64,000 nt of DNA from an uncultured Acidobacteriia bacterium (GTDB taxonomy: Bacteria; Acidobacteriota; Terriglobia; Bryobacterales; Bryobacteraceae). Shown in pieces: positions 29,528 through 39,003 of the stretch. The stretch spans positions 101,835-165,834 of the forward strand of contig CAINNJ010000006.1 of NCBI GenBank assembly GCA_903851195.1. Direction: 5' to 3'. Positions within the stretch are counted from its first letter, which is position 1; each line of letters opens with the position of its first letter. The translations under genes and the position numbers were made by a program. The notes below the pieces were generated by a model. That model saw only the letters and a program-made list of their open reading frames with translations, made no database searches and had not been told where the DNA came from.

Positions 29528-29667
29528 AAGGCTTTGCTTTCGTTCGCGTGAACACAAAGTCATACAATAGGGACAGGAACCGCTTCAATCGTTTTCGTTT
29601 CCGATTAAACACGTCGCGCCCCGGGGGGCGTGCCGCCAGACAACCGCAGTCTCCCCGGCTCAAAATC

Positions 29668-32076
29668 ATGCTCACCTCAAGAGATAAGTCCGACACCAGG
29701 CGCCTCCCCATGATGCCCATCCGGGACGTCGTCATTTTTCCTTACATGATGACCCCCTTCGTGGTGGGCCGCGAATCCAGCGTTCGCGCGCTGGAAGACG
29801 CCATGGCCGGCGACAAGAAGATTTTCCTCGCCACGCAGCACGACGCCTCCACCGACGAACCGAAGCCCAATGAGATCTTCAGCGTCGGCTGCGTCGTCAA
29901 CATTGTGCAGAGTCTGAAGCTGCCGGACGGCAACATCAAAGTTCTGGTGGAAGGCGTGGAGCGCGCCAAAGTCGTATCCGTGACCGACGACGAAGGCTTC
30001 TTCCGGGCCGTGGTCCGCACCTTTCAGTTCAAGGTGGAGCCGGGCCAGCAACTGGAAGCGCTGACGGGCCGCGTTACGCAGCTGTTCGAACAGTACGTCA
30101 AGCTCAGCCAGAACCTGAACTACGAGACGATGGTCGCGGCCATCCGCGTGGACGATCCGGGCAAGCTGGCGGATACCGTCGGCGCGAATCTGCAGCTCAC
30201 CATCGAAGAGAAACAGGAACTGCTCGAAATCTTCGATCCGATCGACCGGCTGACGCGCGTCGCCGAGATGCTCGATATCGAGATCGAGAAGCTCAATGTG
30301 GACCGCACGATCCAGGGGCGCGTGAAGCGCCAGATGGAGAAGGCGCAGAAAGAGTACTACCTCAACGAGAAGATCAAGGCGATCCAGAAAGAACTGGGCC
30401 GCGGCGAGAAGAGCGAAATCGATGAGCTGAAGAAGCGCATCGAGATGTCCGGCATGACGAAGGACGCGACTGAGAAAGCCCTCGCGGAACTCAAGCGTCT
30501 GGAGAATATGCCGCCGATGTCGGCCGAATCCACCGTTTCGCGCAACTACCTCGACTGGCTGCTGGCGGTGCCGTGGAAGAAGAAATCCAAGGAAATCCGC
30601 GAGCTGAAGTTCGCCGAAGAGGTGCTCGAAAGCGACCACTACGGGCTCGACAAGATCAAAGAACGCATTCTGGAATTTCTCGCGGTGCGGCGGCTGGTGA
30701 AGAATCCGAAGGGGTCGATCCTGCTGTTCGTCGGGCCTCCCGGAGTTGGCAAGACGTCGCTCGGAATGTCGATCGCGAAAGCGACCGGGCGCAAGTTCAT
30801 CCGCATGTCGCTTGGCGGCGTGCGCGACGAAGCGGAGATCCGCGGGCACCGGCGCACGTACATCGGGGCGCTGCCGGGCCAGATTCTGCAGATGATGAAG
30901 AAGGCGGGGACACGGAACCCGGTCTTCATGCTGGATGAGATCGACAAGATGTCGACGGACTTCCGCGGCGACCCGTCTTCGGCGCTGCTCGAAGTGCTCG
31001 ACCCCGAACAGAATTATATGTTCGTGGATCATTATCTGGATGTCGAGTACGACCTCTCGCAGGTGTTCTTCGTGGCGACCGCGAACGTGCTGCACACGAT
31101 TCCGGCGGCGCTGCAGGACCGCATGGAAGTGATCCGGCTGTCCGGTTACACGGAGATCGAAAAGCTGGAAATCGCCAAGCGTTTTCTGGTGAAGAAGCAG
31201 ACGGAAGCGGCGGGTCTGGATCCGAAGCAGATCGAGTTCACCGACGAGGGGATTTCGAATCTGATCCAGTTCTACACGCGGGAATCCGGCGTGCGCAATC
31301 TGGAGCGGGAAGTGGGCAACGTGACCCGCAAGATCGCCCGGAAGCTGGTGGCGAAGGACATCGTGGTGAAAGACGGCGTGGGCAAGGTGATTGTCAACGG
31401 CGCCAAAGTCACGGAGTTGCTGGGTTCGGCGAAGTATCGCGATACGACTACCGAAAAGCACAACGAAGTGGGCGCGACGACCGGCCTGGCATGGACGGAA
31501 GTGGGCGGGCAGATCCTGACCACGGAATGCATTCTGATGGAAGGGAAGGGCAAGCTTACGGTGACCGGGAAACTGGGTGACGTGATGCAGGAATCGGCCC
31601 AGGCGGCGTTCAGCTACGTGCGGTCGCGCGCTCATCAGTTGGGGATGCCGCGGGATTTCTACCGGAATCTCGACATCCACATTCATATTCCGGAAGGCGC
31701 GATTCCGAAGGACGGGCCATCGGCGGGCATTACGCTGGCGACCACGATTGTGAGCGCGCTCACGAAGATCCCGGTGAAGGGCGATGTCGCCATGACCGGC
31801 GAAATCACGCTGCGGGGCAAGGTGCTGCCGATCGGCGGGCTGAAAGAAAAGCTGCTGGCGGCGCATCGGCACGGCATCAACGAAGTGATTATCCCCAAGG
31901 AAAATCAGAAGGATCTGACGGATATTCCGGAGTACATCCGGAACCTGATGAAACTGCACTTCGTGGAGCATATGGACGAAGTGCTGCATATCGCGCTGGA
32001 GCGGGATCTGGTTGCACTGCCGGTGCCGCCGGCGGTGGAACTGAATATTCAGCCTGAAGCGGACGTCGCCCATTAA
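29668..32076 (+). CDS. lon: ATP-dependent protease Lon
   Basis: [15 protein letters not shown]...[17 protein letters not shown]...[20 protein letters not shown]. Confidence 0.95.
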   Translation: MLTSRDKSDTRRLPMMPIRDVVIFPYMMTPFVVGRESSVRALEDAMAGDKKIFLATQHDASTDEPKPNEIFSVGCVVNIVQSLKLPDGNIKVLVEGVERAKVVSVTDDEGFFRAVVRTFQFKVEPGQQLEALTGRVTQLFEQYVKLSQNLNYETMVAAIRVDDPGKLADTVGANLQLTIEEKQELLEIFDPIDRLTRVAEMLDIEIEKLNVDRTIQGRVKRQMEKAQKEYYLNEKIKAIQKELGRGEKSEIDELKKRIEMSGMTKDATEKALAELKRLENMPPMSAESTVSRNYLDWLLAVPWKKKSKEIRELKFAEEVLESDHYGLDKIKERILEFLAVRRLVKNPKGSILLFVGPPGVGKTSLGMSIAKATGRKFIRMSLGGVRDEAEIRGHRRTYIGALPGQILQMMKKAGTRNPVFMLDEIDKMSTDFRGDPSSALLEVLDPEQNYMFVDHYLDVEYDLSQVFFVATANVLHTIPAALQDRMEVIRLSGYTEIEKLEIAKRFLVKKQTEAAGLDPKQIEFTDEGISNLIQFYTRESGVRNLEREVGNVTRKIARKLVAKDIVVKDGVGKVIVNGAKVTELLGSAKYRDTTTEKHNEVGATTGLAWTEVGGQILTTECILMEGKGKLTVTGKLGDVMQESAQAAFSYVRSRAHQLGMPRDFYRNLDIHIHIPEGAIPKDGPSAGITLATTIVSALTKIPVKGDVAMTGEITLRGKVLPIGGLKEKLLAAHRHGINEVIIPKENQKDLTDIPEYIRNLMKLHFVEHMDEVLHIALERDLVALPVPPAVELNIQPEADVAH

Positions 32077-32089
32077 GCATCGATAGAGA

Positions 32090-33043
32090 ATGGAGTCTCT
32101 CGTTCTCGCAGTCGCTCGCTACGGGCACTCCATCCTGTTTTGTATCGTTCTGGCGGAATCGCTGGGGCTGCCGATTCCGGCGGCCCTGGGACTTCTGGTC
32201 GCGGGCGGGGCGAGTGCCCGGGGAGCGCTGCATCCCGGGGAGATGATCGCGACCGGGATCGGCGCGATGCTGATCGGGGATAATCTTCTGTTCATGGCGG
32301 GGCGGCATACGGGCTGGTGGCTGCTCGGCATGCTCTGCCGGTTCTCGCTGAATCCGGAAGGCTGTATTCTGCGGTCGGCGGATACGTTCTACCGGCGGGG
32401 CCGGATTATTCTGGTGTTCGCGAAGTTCCTGCCGGGAATCAACACGATGGCGCCGCCGCTGGCGGGCAGCATGAATCTGCCTTTTCTGCAGTTCTTCGCT
32501 CTGGATACGGCGGGCGCATCGCTGTATATTCTGACGTATTTCGGCATCGGTTATCTGTTCAGCGATTTTCTGAAGGTGATCATGCGCGGGTACTCCACGG
32601 CGGGCTCCGCGATGGCGTGGCTGACGGGGGCCTTCGTGGTGGTGTGGATCGCCAACCGGGTGCGGCTGTTTCTGCAGTCGCGCAAGGAACTTCCCGTTCC
32701 GATGATTACGCCGGAAGAAGCCGCGGGGCGAGCCAATGTGTCGATTTTCGATGTCCGCAGCCACGGGTATTACGAACAGGGCACACAGCGGATTAAAGGC
32801 TCGGTGCGGCTGGAGCCGAACGCGCTGATGGATCATATCGGTCTGCTGCCACGGGATCGTGAAATCGTGCTGTACTGCACGTGTCTGCGCGAGGCGACGG
32901 CAGTTCGGGTAGCTCGTCATCTGGCGGAGAAGGGGATTCCTTCGGCGGTTCTGGAGGGCGGACTGAGCGCGTGGAAGAAGGCGTCGCTGCCGATGGAGCC
33001 GGTGCCGCAGGACGAGATGGTTCTGCTGCCGAAGTTCGTGTGA
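32090..33043 (+). CDS. DedA/SNARE-associated membrane protein fused to rhodanese domain
   Basis: DedA-like GLPIPAALGLLVAGG...FYRRGRIILVFAKFLPGINTMAPPLAG; C-term rhodanese ISIFDVRSHGYYEQG-like with YCTCLREATAVRVARHL. Confidence 0.8.
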   Translation: MESLVLAVARYGHSILFCIVLAESLGLPIPAALGLLVAGGASARGALHPGEMIATGIGAMLIGDNLLFMAGRHTGWWLLGMLCRFSLNPEGCILRSADTFYRRGRIILVFAKFLPGINTMAPPLAGSMNLPFLQFFALDTAGASLYILTYFGIGYLFSDFLKVIMRGYSTAGSAMAWLTGAFVVVWIANRVRLFLQSRKELPVPMITPEEAAGRANVSIFDVRSHGYYEQGTQRIKGSVRLEPNALMDHIGLLPRDREIVLYCTCLREATAVRVARHLAEKGIPSAVLEGGLSAWKKASLPMEPVPQDEMVLLPKFV

Positions 33044-33080
33044 CGCGGAGTGTTATGTCGCCGCGCTCGCCGATTCAGGC

Positions 33081-34519
33081 GTGTCATTTGAGACAATAGT
33101 CGCGGTGTTTAAATCGCGGAAGCAGCGAAGAGAAGCCCTTTTGATTTCGGGCGGCGTTTTGATGGCGGTTGCCGTGGCTCTGGTGGTGTGGTTTGTGGCG
33201 TTTCCGGCCCCGTTGCCTGTTGGCTCGATCGCGATCGTGCAGTTCACGGCGCAGGGCACATCGGACCGCGACCAGGCGCTGGCTCTCAGCATGACCGAGA
33301 ACCTGAAGGCGGCACTCAATTCCAGCGGTCGGGTGGACATTCGGGATGTGCGGTCCCGTCAGTCCAAAGACGCGATGTCGGCGGGCCGCAGCATCGCGGC
33401 GACGACACTGCTCACCGGAAACCTGCAACTGACCGCGGAATCGGCGCACGCCGTGGTCACGCTGACACGCGTGGCGGACGGCAAGGCTCTCTGGACCGCG
33501 AACTACGATGGCGATGCCAATAACTGGTTTCCCATGGAGGACCGGGCCGCCAGCGATCTGCTGCGCAGGTGCTGCGGGAAGTCGCGATCGTGCAGCATCA
33601 CACGGCCGATCCGGCCGCCGATCAGATTTACTGGCGGGCCAGCGTGATGCTGAATACGCCCGCCGACGGCGCGCTGCACCAGGCCGGCTTGCTGTTCGAA
33701 ACGGCGGCGCGGAAGGATCCCGCGTATCCGCTGGCCTGGGCCGGGGTGGCCGAGGCGGCGCTGCGATCGGGCGATGCCGAACGGGCGCGGGCCGCTGCCA
33801 GGCGCGCGGTGGAACTGGATCCGACGATTCCGGGGCCGCATCTGACGCTGGCGCTGATCGCGCAGAATCAGGACTGGGACTGGCCGGAGGCCGAACACGA
33901 GTTCCGGAGGGCCGTGGAACTGGGTGTTCGCGAGGCCGCGGCCCATCATCTTTACGGCGTTTTTTCCGTGCTGACGGGCCATACCGAGCAGGGGTTGGCC
34001 GAGATCCTGCTGGCCGAACACCTGGAGCCTCTCTCCGCGGCGATTTCATCCGACTACGTGAAGTGCCTCTACCTGGCGCGCCGCTATGACGATGCGATTA
34101 CGGGCGGGCGCGCGGCCGTGGCGCTGGATCCGGCATTTGCGCCGTCGCATCGCTGGCTGAGCGCGGCTTATCTGCAGAAGGGGATGGAGCAGGAGTCGAA
34201 GGCGGAGAGGAAGCTCGATACGGCGTCGGCGCCGGAGTCCGGCGTGATTCTGGCGGCTGCCCGGAAGGGTGACCGGCAGGAGGTGCAGCGGTTACTGCCG
34301 GTGCTGGAAAGCCGGCTCCAGGCGGGTAAAATATCGGCGTTCGAGCTGGCGTCCCTGCAATCTGCGGCGGGCAATAAGGATAAGGCTTTCGAACTGCTCG
34401 ACGAGGCTTTCACGAAGCACCAGAACGGGCTGCTGAGCCTGAAAACGGATCCGGGCTTCGACGGGCTGCGGTCGGACGCGCGCTTCAATACGCTTCTGAA
34501 GAAGCTGCACCTGATCTGA
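33081..34519 (+). pseudogene. TolB-like/TPR protein disrupted by a frameshift near 33555-33568 (fragments 33081-33647 and 33569-34519)
   Basis: First frame ends ...MEDRAASDLL|RRCCGK; -1 frame continues ...AQVLREVAIVQHHTADPAADQIYWRASVMLNT then TPRs; consistent with one missing base. Confidence 0.65.
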
Positions 34520-35441
34520 GCAGGTCGTCGACTTCCGCGCGCGCCGGGGCCGAGGCCTGGGCGCCCGGACGCGTGACGCTGACCGCAGCCGCGGCATTGG
34601 CGAACCGGAGGGCGTGCGGAATTGGGGAGCCTTCGGCGAGCGCGATCGCGAGACCCGCGTTGAAGGTGTCGCCCGCGGCGGTAGTGTCGATGGCTTCCAC
34701 GCGGAACGGCGGGATGTGGCGGGATTCCCCGGCGCCATGCCACCAGCAGCCGTTGTCGCCCAGCTTCAGCACCACCATGTGAACGCCGAGAGCGGCTACT
34801 TCCGCTGCCAGCGCGCCGGCGTTTTCGAGAGAGACACGCTCGGGCGGCCTGCCCACCAGCATCAGAGCTTCGGCCTCGTTCGGCGTGATGATGTCGACAA
34901 GGTGAAGCAGGGCGGCGGGCAGCGGTTGAGCGGGCGCGGGATCGAGAATGGTTCGCAGGCCTTCTTCGCGGGCAATCCGCAGTGCCGCTGCCACCGTGTC
35001 GAGCGGCGTTTCCAGCTGGAAGAGCGCGACGCTGCCGCCTTTGAAGACGCGGCGCATCGCTTCGGCTTCGCCCGCGGGCAGATCCATATTGGCGCCGGAG
35101 GCGACGACGATCTGATTCTGACCCGCCGCGTCGACGGAGATGAACGCGACGCCGGTGGGCAGGCCGCGGGAGGCCGAGACGGCGGTGACGTCCACACCCG
35201 CGCCGGAGAGGCTGGCTTTGAGGTGATCGCCGAACAGGTCCATGCCGACGCGGCCGATCATCTTCACGCGCGCGGAAGCCGCGCCCAGTTTTCCCGCGGC
35301 CACCGCCTGGTTCGCGCCCTTGCCGCCGGGGATCATGCGGAAGCTATCGCCGAGCACGGTTTCGCCCGCGGAGGGGAGGCGCTTCGTGCGGACGACGAAG
35401 TCCATGTTCAGACTACCGACAACCACGACCGCCGGTTTCAT
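34485..35441 (-). CDS. rbsK: Ribokinase-like PfkB sugar kinase
   Basis: VVVGSLNMDFVVRTKRLPSAGETVLGDSF...GGKGANQAVAAGKLG...DTTAAGDTFNAGLAIAL. Confidence 0.88.
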   Translation of the reverse strand: MKPAVVVVGSLNMDFVVRTKRLPSAGETVLGDSFRMIPGGKGANQAVAAGKLGAASARVKMIGRVGMDLFGDHLKASLSGAGVDVTAVSASRGLPTGVAFISVDAAGQNQIVVASGANMDLPAGEAEAMRRVFKGGSVALFQLETPLDTVAAALRIAREEGLRTILDPAPAQPLPAALLHLVDIITPNEAEALMLVGRPPERVSLENAGALAAEVAALGVHMVVLKLGDNGCWWHGAGESRHIPPFRVEAIDTTAAGDTFNAGLAIALAEGSPIPHALRFANAAAAVSVTRPGAQASAPARAEVDDLLRSGAASSEAY

Positions 35442-35450
35442 GCGCCTGGC

Positions 35451-36038
35451 CTATTTCGAGGGATCGATCCCGTATTTCTTGAGTTCTTCGGCGTAATAAC
35501 GCTTCTGAAGAATGTCCCACTCTTCGCTGCCCTCGGGGATGTCGCGCTTCATGGAGCGGACTTTGTCGCGGGCGGCGCGGTCGCTCTTCTCTTCGAGCTG
35601 CAGAATTTCGGTGAAGACCTTGACGACATCGAGCCGGACGTCGTTCGGATCCTTCCGGAGACGGACATCGCGGGACTTGCGAAGCGAAGCGATGAGCTTG
35701 TGCGAGATGTCGGTGATTTTGTCGCGCGAGAGCTTCATGGCGTCGCCGGTGTCGCGGCCGGAGGCCCGGACGATTTTCTTCTGCTGAATCAGGGCGTTCT
35801 TGGCTTTGCGGAACATGTCCTGATAGGAGATGCCCTCGCGGCGCATGTAATCGCTGTACTCTTCGAGCTTTTCGCGAACCTCGTCGTTGAGTTTGTCCTC
35901 GGCGTCGAGTTCGTCGGAGATGAGCGTGTTGACGATTTCAATGACCCGGTCGGGCTGGGCCGTCTCGATGGTCAGCGGCGAGAGGCGGCGGACGATCTGA
36001 CGGGACAAATAAGTGACGAACTCACGGGGAAGCAGCAT
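35451..36038 (-). CDS. DUF507 family protein
   Basis: MLLPREFVTYLSRQIVRRL...ISDELDAEDKLNDEVREKL...; two DUF507-like repeats. Confidence 0.75.
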   Translation of the reverse strand: MLLPREFVTYLSRQIVRRLSPLTIETAQPDRVIEIVNTLISDELDAEDKLNDEVREKLEEYSDYMRREGISYQDMFRKAKNALIQQKKIVRASGRDTGDAMKLSRDKITDISHKLIASLRKSRDVRLRKDPNDVRLDVVKVFTEILQLEEKSDRAARDKVRSMKRDIPEGSEEWDILQKRYYAEELKKYGIDPSK

Positions 36039-36073
36039 CCTGGATTTGCGTTGTTAGAAAGAAGTCTTCGTCA

Positions 36074-37291
36074 GTGTATCATCTGTACTTATTGCCTTCT
36101 GCCGACGCCTCCCGCCCACGCCCTGAAACGTATAGCTGGCTTCCCTCGCTCTCCATGTTGCTGGTTTCGCTGATCAGCTATGTGGACCGGAATACGCTGG
36201 CGATTCTGGCTCCCGTGATTCTCCGCGACACGCATCTGAACGCGGAGCAGTACGGGTTCATCATCTCGTGTTTTTCCATCAGTTACATGTTCGGCAACCC
36301 GCTTTGGGGGCGCGCGCTCGATCGGTGGGGAGTGCGGCGGGGCATGTCGGCGGCGGTGGGGATCTGGAGCGTGGCGGCGGTGGCGCATACGCTGGCGAAC
36401 GGCTTCTGGAGTTTCGGAGCGGCCCGGGCGGTGCTGGGGGCGGGCGAGGGCGCGACGTTTCCCGGCGGGCTGCGCACGGTGACGCAGACGCTGCCGCCTT
36501 CGAAGCGCGGGCGCGGGCTGGCGCTGGCGTACAGCGGCGGGTCGCTGGGGGCGATGATTACGCCGTTTATCGTGACGCCGATCGCGCTGCGGTTCGGGTG
36601 GCACGGGGCGTTTCTGGTGACCGGATCGTTCGGGTTCGCCTGGCTGGTGCTGTGGTTTTTCGTGGGCCGGGGCGTGGACCGGCGGACGGAGTACACGACG
36701 GCGAAGCTGCCGTGGCGGCATCCGGCGTTGTGGTCTTACATCGCCGCCTACGCGCTGGGGGCGATGCCACTGGGGATGATCCTTTACGATGCGTCGTTGT
36801 ACCTGCATGCGCGCTTCGGCTGGAGCCAGGCGACGCTGGGGAAAGTGCTGTGGATCCCGCCGCTCGGCTGGGAGGTGGGGTATTTCGTGTGGGGCTCGCT
36901 GGTGGACCGCCTGGGTCCGCGCTTCCGGGAACTGATGCTGGCGTGCATGATTCTGAGCCTGCCGCTGGCGTTCCTGCACTCGCTGCCTTCGGGCGCGCTG
37001 GTGCTGGGCGAGATGTTTCTGGCGATGTTCGCGCTGGCGGGGTTCGTGGTGCTGGCAGTCGCGTACGTGACGCGGGTCTTTCCGCCGGACCACGCGGGGC
37101 TGCTGTCGGGCATCGGAGCGGGGTCCTGGAGCGCGGTGGTGGCGCTGATCAGCCCGTGGTTCGGGCATCTGTTCGATCAGAAGGATTATGAGACGGCGTT
37201 TCGCGTAGCTGCGCTGTTCCCGGTTGTGGGTTATGCGTTGTGGCTATGGGGCCACGCTAAGGTGCCACCGGCGCAGCGAGCGATCCGGTAA
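36074..37291 (+). CDS. MFS transporter (anion:cation symporter-like)
   Basis: SYVDRNTLAILAPVILRDTHLNAEQYGFI...GAGEGATFPGGLRTVTQTLPPSKRGRGLALAYSGGSLGAMI. Confidence 0.8.
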   Translation: MYHLYLLPSADASRPRPETYSWLPSLSMLLVSLISYVDRNTLAILAPVILRDTHLNAEQYGFIISCFSISYMFGNPLWGRALDRWGVRRGMSAAVGIWSVAAVAHTLANGFWSFGAARAVLGAGEGATFPGGLRTVTQTLPPSKRGRGLALAYSGGSLGAMITPFIVTPIALRFGWHGAFLVTGSFGFAWLVLWFFVGRGVDRRTEYTTAKLPWRHPALWSYIAAYALGAMPLGMILYDASLYLHARFGWSQATLGKVLWIPPLGWEVGYFVWGSLVDRLGPRFRELMLACMILSLPLAFLHSLPSGALVLGEMFLAMFALAGFVVLAVAYVTRVFPPDHAGLLSGIGAGSWSAVVALISPWFGHLFDQKDYETAFRVAALFPVVGYALWLWGHAKVPPAQRAIR

Positions 37292-37694
37292 GTTCGGTTT
37301 CGATGCGGCGTCTGATCTGATCGCGCACGCGGCGAAAGGCGGCTTCGCGTTCCTGCTGTGAGCCTTCCACGTGGGCGGGGTCTTCGAAGGGCCAGTGGAG
37401 CCGTTCGGTGAGGCCGGGGAAGACGGGGCAGGCTTCGGCGGCATTGTCACAGACCGTGATGACGTAACGGAATTCGCGGCCGGTGAATTCGTCCACCGAT
37501 TTCGAACGGTGACCGCTGAGATCGATGCCGAGTTCCGCCATCACGGCAATGGCCTCAGGCCGGACGAGGCTCGATTTCGTGCCGGCGGAATGGACTTCGA
37601 AGCGATCTCCGGCAAGGTGGCGCAGCAGGCCTTCCGCCATTTGCGAGCGGGCGGAGTTGCCGGTGCAGAGGATGAGTATTTCTGGTTTATTCAT
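37257..37694 (-). CDS. arsC: Arsenate reductase, low-molecular-weight phosphatase type
   Basis: ILCTGNSARSQMAEGLLRHLAGDRFEVHSAGTKSS...VITVCDNAAEACPVFPG. Confidence 0.9.
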   Translation of the reverse strand: MNKPEILILCTGNSARSQMAEGLLRHLAGDRFEVHSAGTKSSLVRPEAIAVMAELGIDLSGHRSKSVDEFTGREFRYVITVCDNAAEACPVFPGLTERLHWPFEDPAHVEGSQQEREAAFRRVRDQIRRRIETELTGSLAAPVAP

Positions 37695-37704
37695 GCGGCG
37701 GAGA

Positions 37705-38565
37705 TCACGCACAGCAGGTGGGTCCGCAGCAGGGGGCTATCGGAAGTGTGGCGAAGGCCGGCTTGGTGGCACGGACGAAGGCGGCCATGAATTTGCCGTC
37801 CACCTGGGGAGCGATGGCATCCACGTCGAGACCCTGGCCGGAGAGGAACTCGCGGGCGTCGTCGATGCGATAGATGCGGGTGGGCTCGATCTCCACGTTC
37901 TGAAAACCGCTGGCGGAGAGTTTGGCGCGGAACTCGTTCTCTTCGAGCGCACCGGCCACGCAGCCCACCCAGAGGAGCACGTTGCGGCGGATTTCGGGGA
38001 GCATTTCGCCGCGGGTCACGACGTCGGAAACCGCGAAGCGTCCGCCCGGTTTCAGCACGCGGAACGCCTCTTTCAGGACGCGGTCTTTGTTGACCGAGAG
38101 ATTGATCACGCAGTTGGAGATGATGACGTCGACGCTGTTATCGGGCAGCGGGATGTTCTCGATTTCGCCCTTGAGAAACTCGACATTGGTGATGCCGGAG
38201 GCCGCTTTGTTCGATTCGGCGAGCGCGAGCATTTCGTCGGTCATATCGAGGCCGTAGGCCTTGCCCGTGGGGCCGACGCGTTTGGCGGAGAGAATAACGT
38301 CGATGCCGCCGCCCGAGCCGAGGTCGAGGACGGTTTCGCCGGGTTTCAGTTCGGCGAGCGCGGTGGGATTACCGCAGCCGAGAGAGGCGAGAATCGCCGC
38401 TTCGGGAATGGCGCCGGTCTGCGCGGCGTCATAAAGGTTGCTGGTGATGGGGTCGCAGGTGTTGAGCCCGGCGGGCGCGGCGCCGCAACAGCCATTCGCC
38501 GCGCCGCTGGCCGCGCGCAGGGCCGCCTGTCCGTACTTTTCTTTGACAACTTCCGTGATATTCAT
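37705..38565 (-). CDS. arsM: Arsenite S-adenosylmethionine methyltransferase
   Basis: [20 protein letters not shown]...[27 protein letters not shown]...WVGCVAGAL; Cys-rich tail PCCGPTCCA. Confidence 0.9.
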   Translation of the reverse strand: MNITEVVKEKYGQAALRAASGAANGCCGAAPAGLNTCDPITSNLYDAAQTGAIPEAAILASLGCGNPTALAELKPGETVLDLGSGGGIDVILSAKRVGPTGKAYGLDMTDEMLALAESNKAASGITNVEFLKGEIENIPLPDNSVDVIISNCVINLSVNKDRVLKEAFRVLKPGGRFAVSDVVTRGEMLPEIRRNVLLWVGCVAGALEENEFRAKLSASGFQNVEIEPTRIYRIDDAREFLSGQGLDVDAIAPQVDGKFMAAFVRATKPAFATLPIAPCCGPTCCA

Positions 38566-38903
38566 CGCTTTGGTGTGTCCTTTCCGCAAATCTGAACGAT
38601 TTTGGCTGGCTCAACCGCTTTATTCCGCGTGCAGCATTCCGCGTAGAGGAAGTTGAGCAGTTCCTCCAGCGTTTTCGTGTTGGCGCAGTAGCGCAGGTAG
38701 GTGCCTTCACGCGTGACCTCGACAAGGCCTTCGTTCCGAAGCTTGTCGAGGTGGTGGGAGAGGTTCGAGGCCGAGATGCCGAGTTCCGCCTGGATCTCGC
38801 CGGCGAACATGCCGCCGGGGTGCGCGGAGAGCAACAACTGCACGATACGCAGGCGGGATTCGGTACCCATGGCGGCAAACATGTCGGCGTAGCGGGCAAT
38901 CAT
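38562..38903 (-). CDS. arsR: ArsR-family regulator
   Basis: FAAMGTESRLRIVQLLLSAHPGGMFAGEIQAELGISASNLSHHLDKLRNEGLVEV. Confidence 0.88.
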   Translation of the reverse strand: MIARYADMFAAMGTESRLRIVQLLLSAHPGGMFAGEIQAELGISASNLSHHLDKLRNEGLVEVTREGTYLRYCANTKTLEELLNFLYAECCTRNKAVEPAKIVQICGKDTPKR

Positions 38904-39003
38904 GCAGCAGATCCTTCAATACTTCAAATACCATTGAAATACTTCGCGAGTCAAGTCCGTGATTCTCTGCCACCCGGAGCCGTTCCGTATCATCAAACGC
39001 AGG

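Noticed and set aside
29677-32073. 798-aa minus-strand ORF opposite lon
   Set aside because: Antisense shadow of a well-defined lon gene; His/Arg-rich with no domain.
33550-33572. Programmed ribosomal frameshift in the TolB/TPR gene
   Set aside because: No X-XXY-YYZ slippery heptamer at the switch point; indel or sequencing error is simpler.
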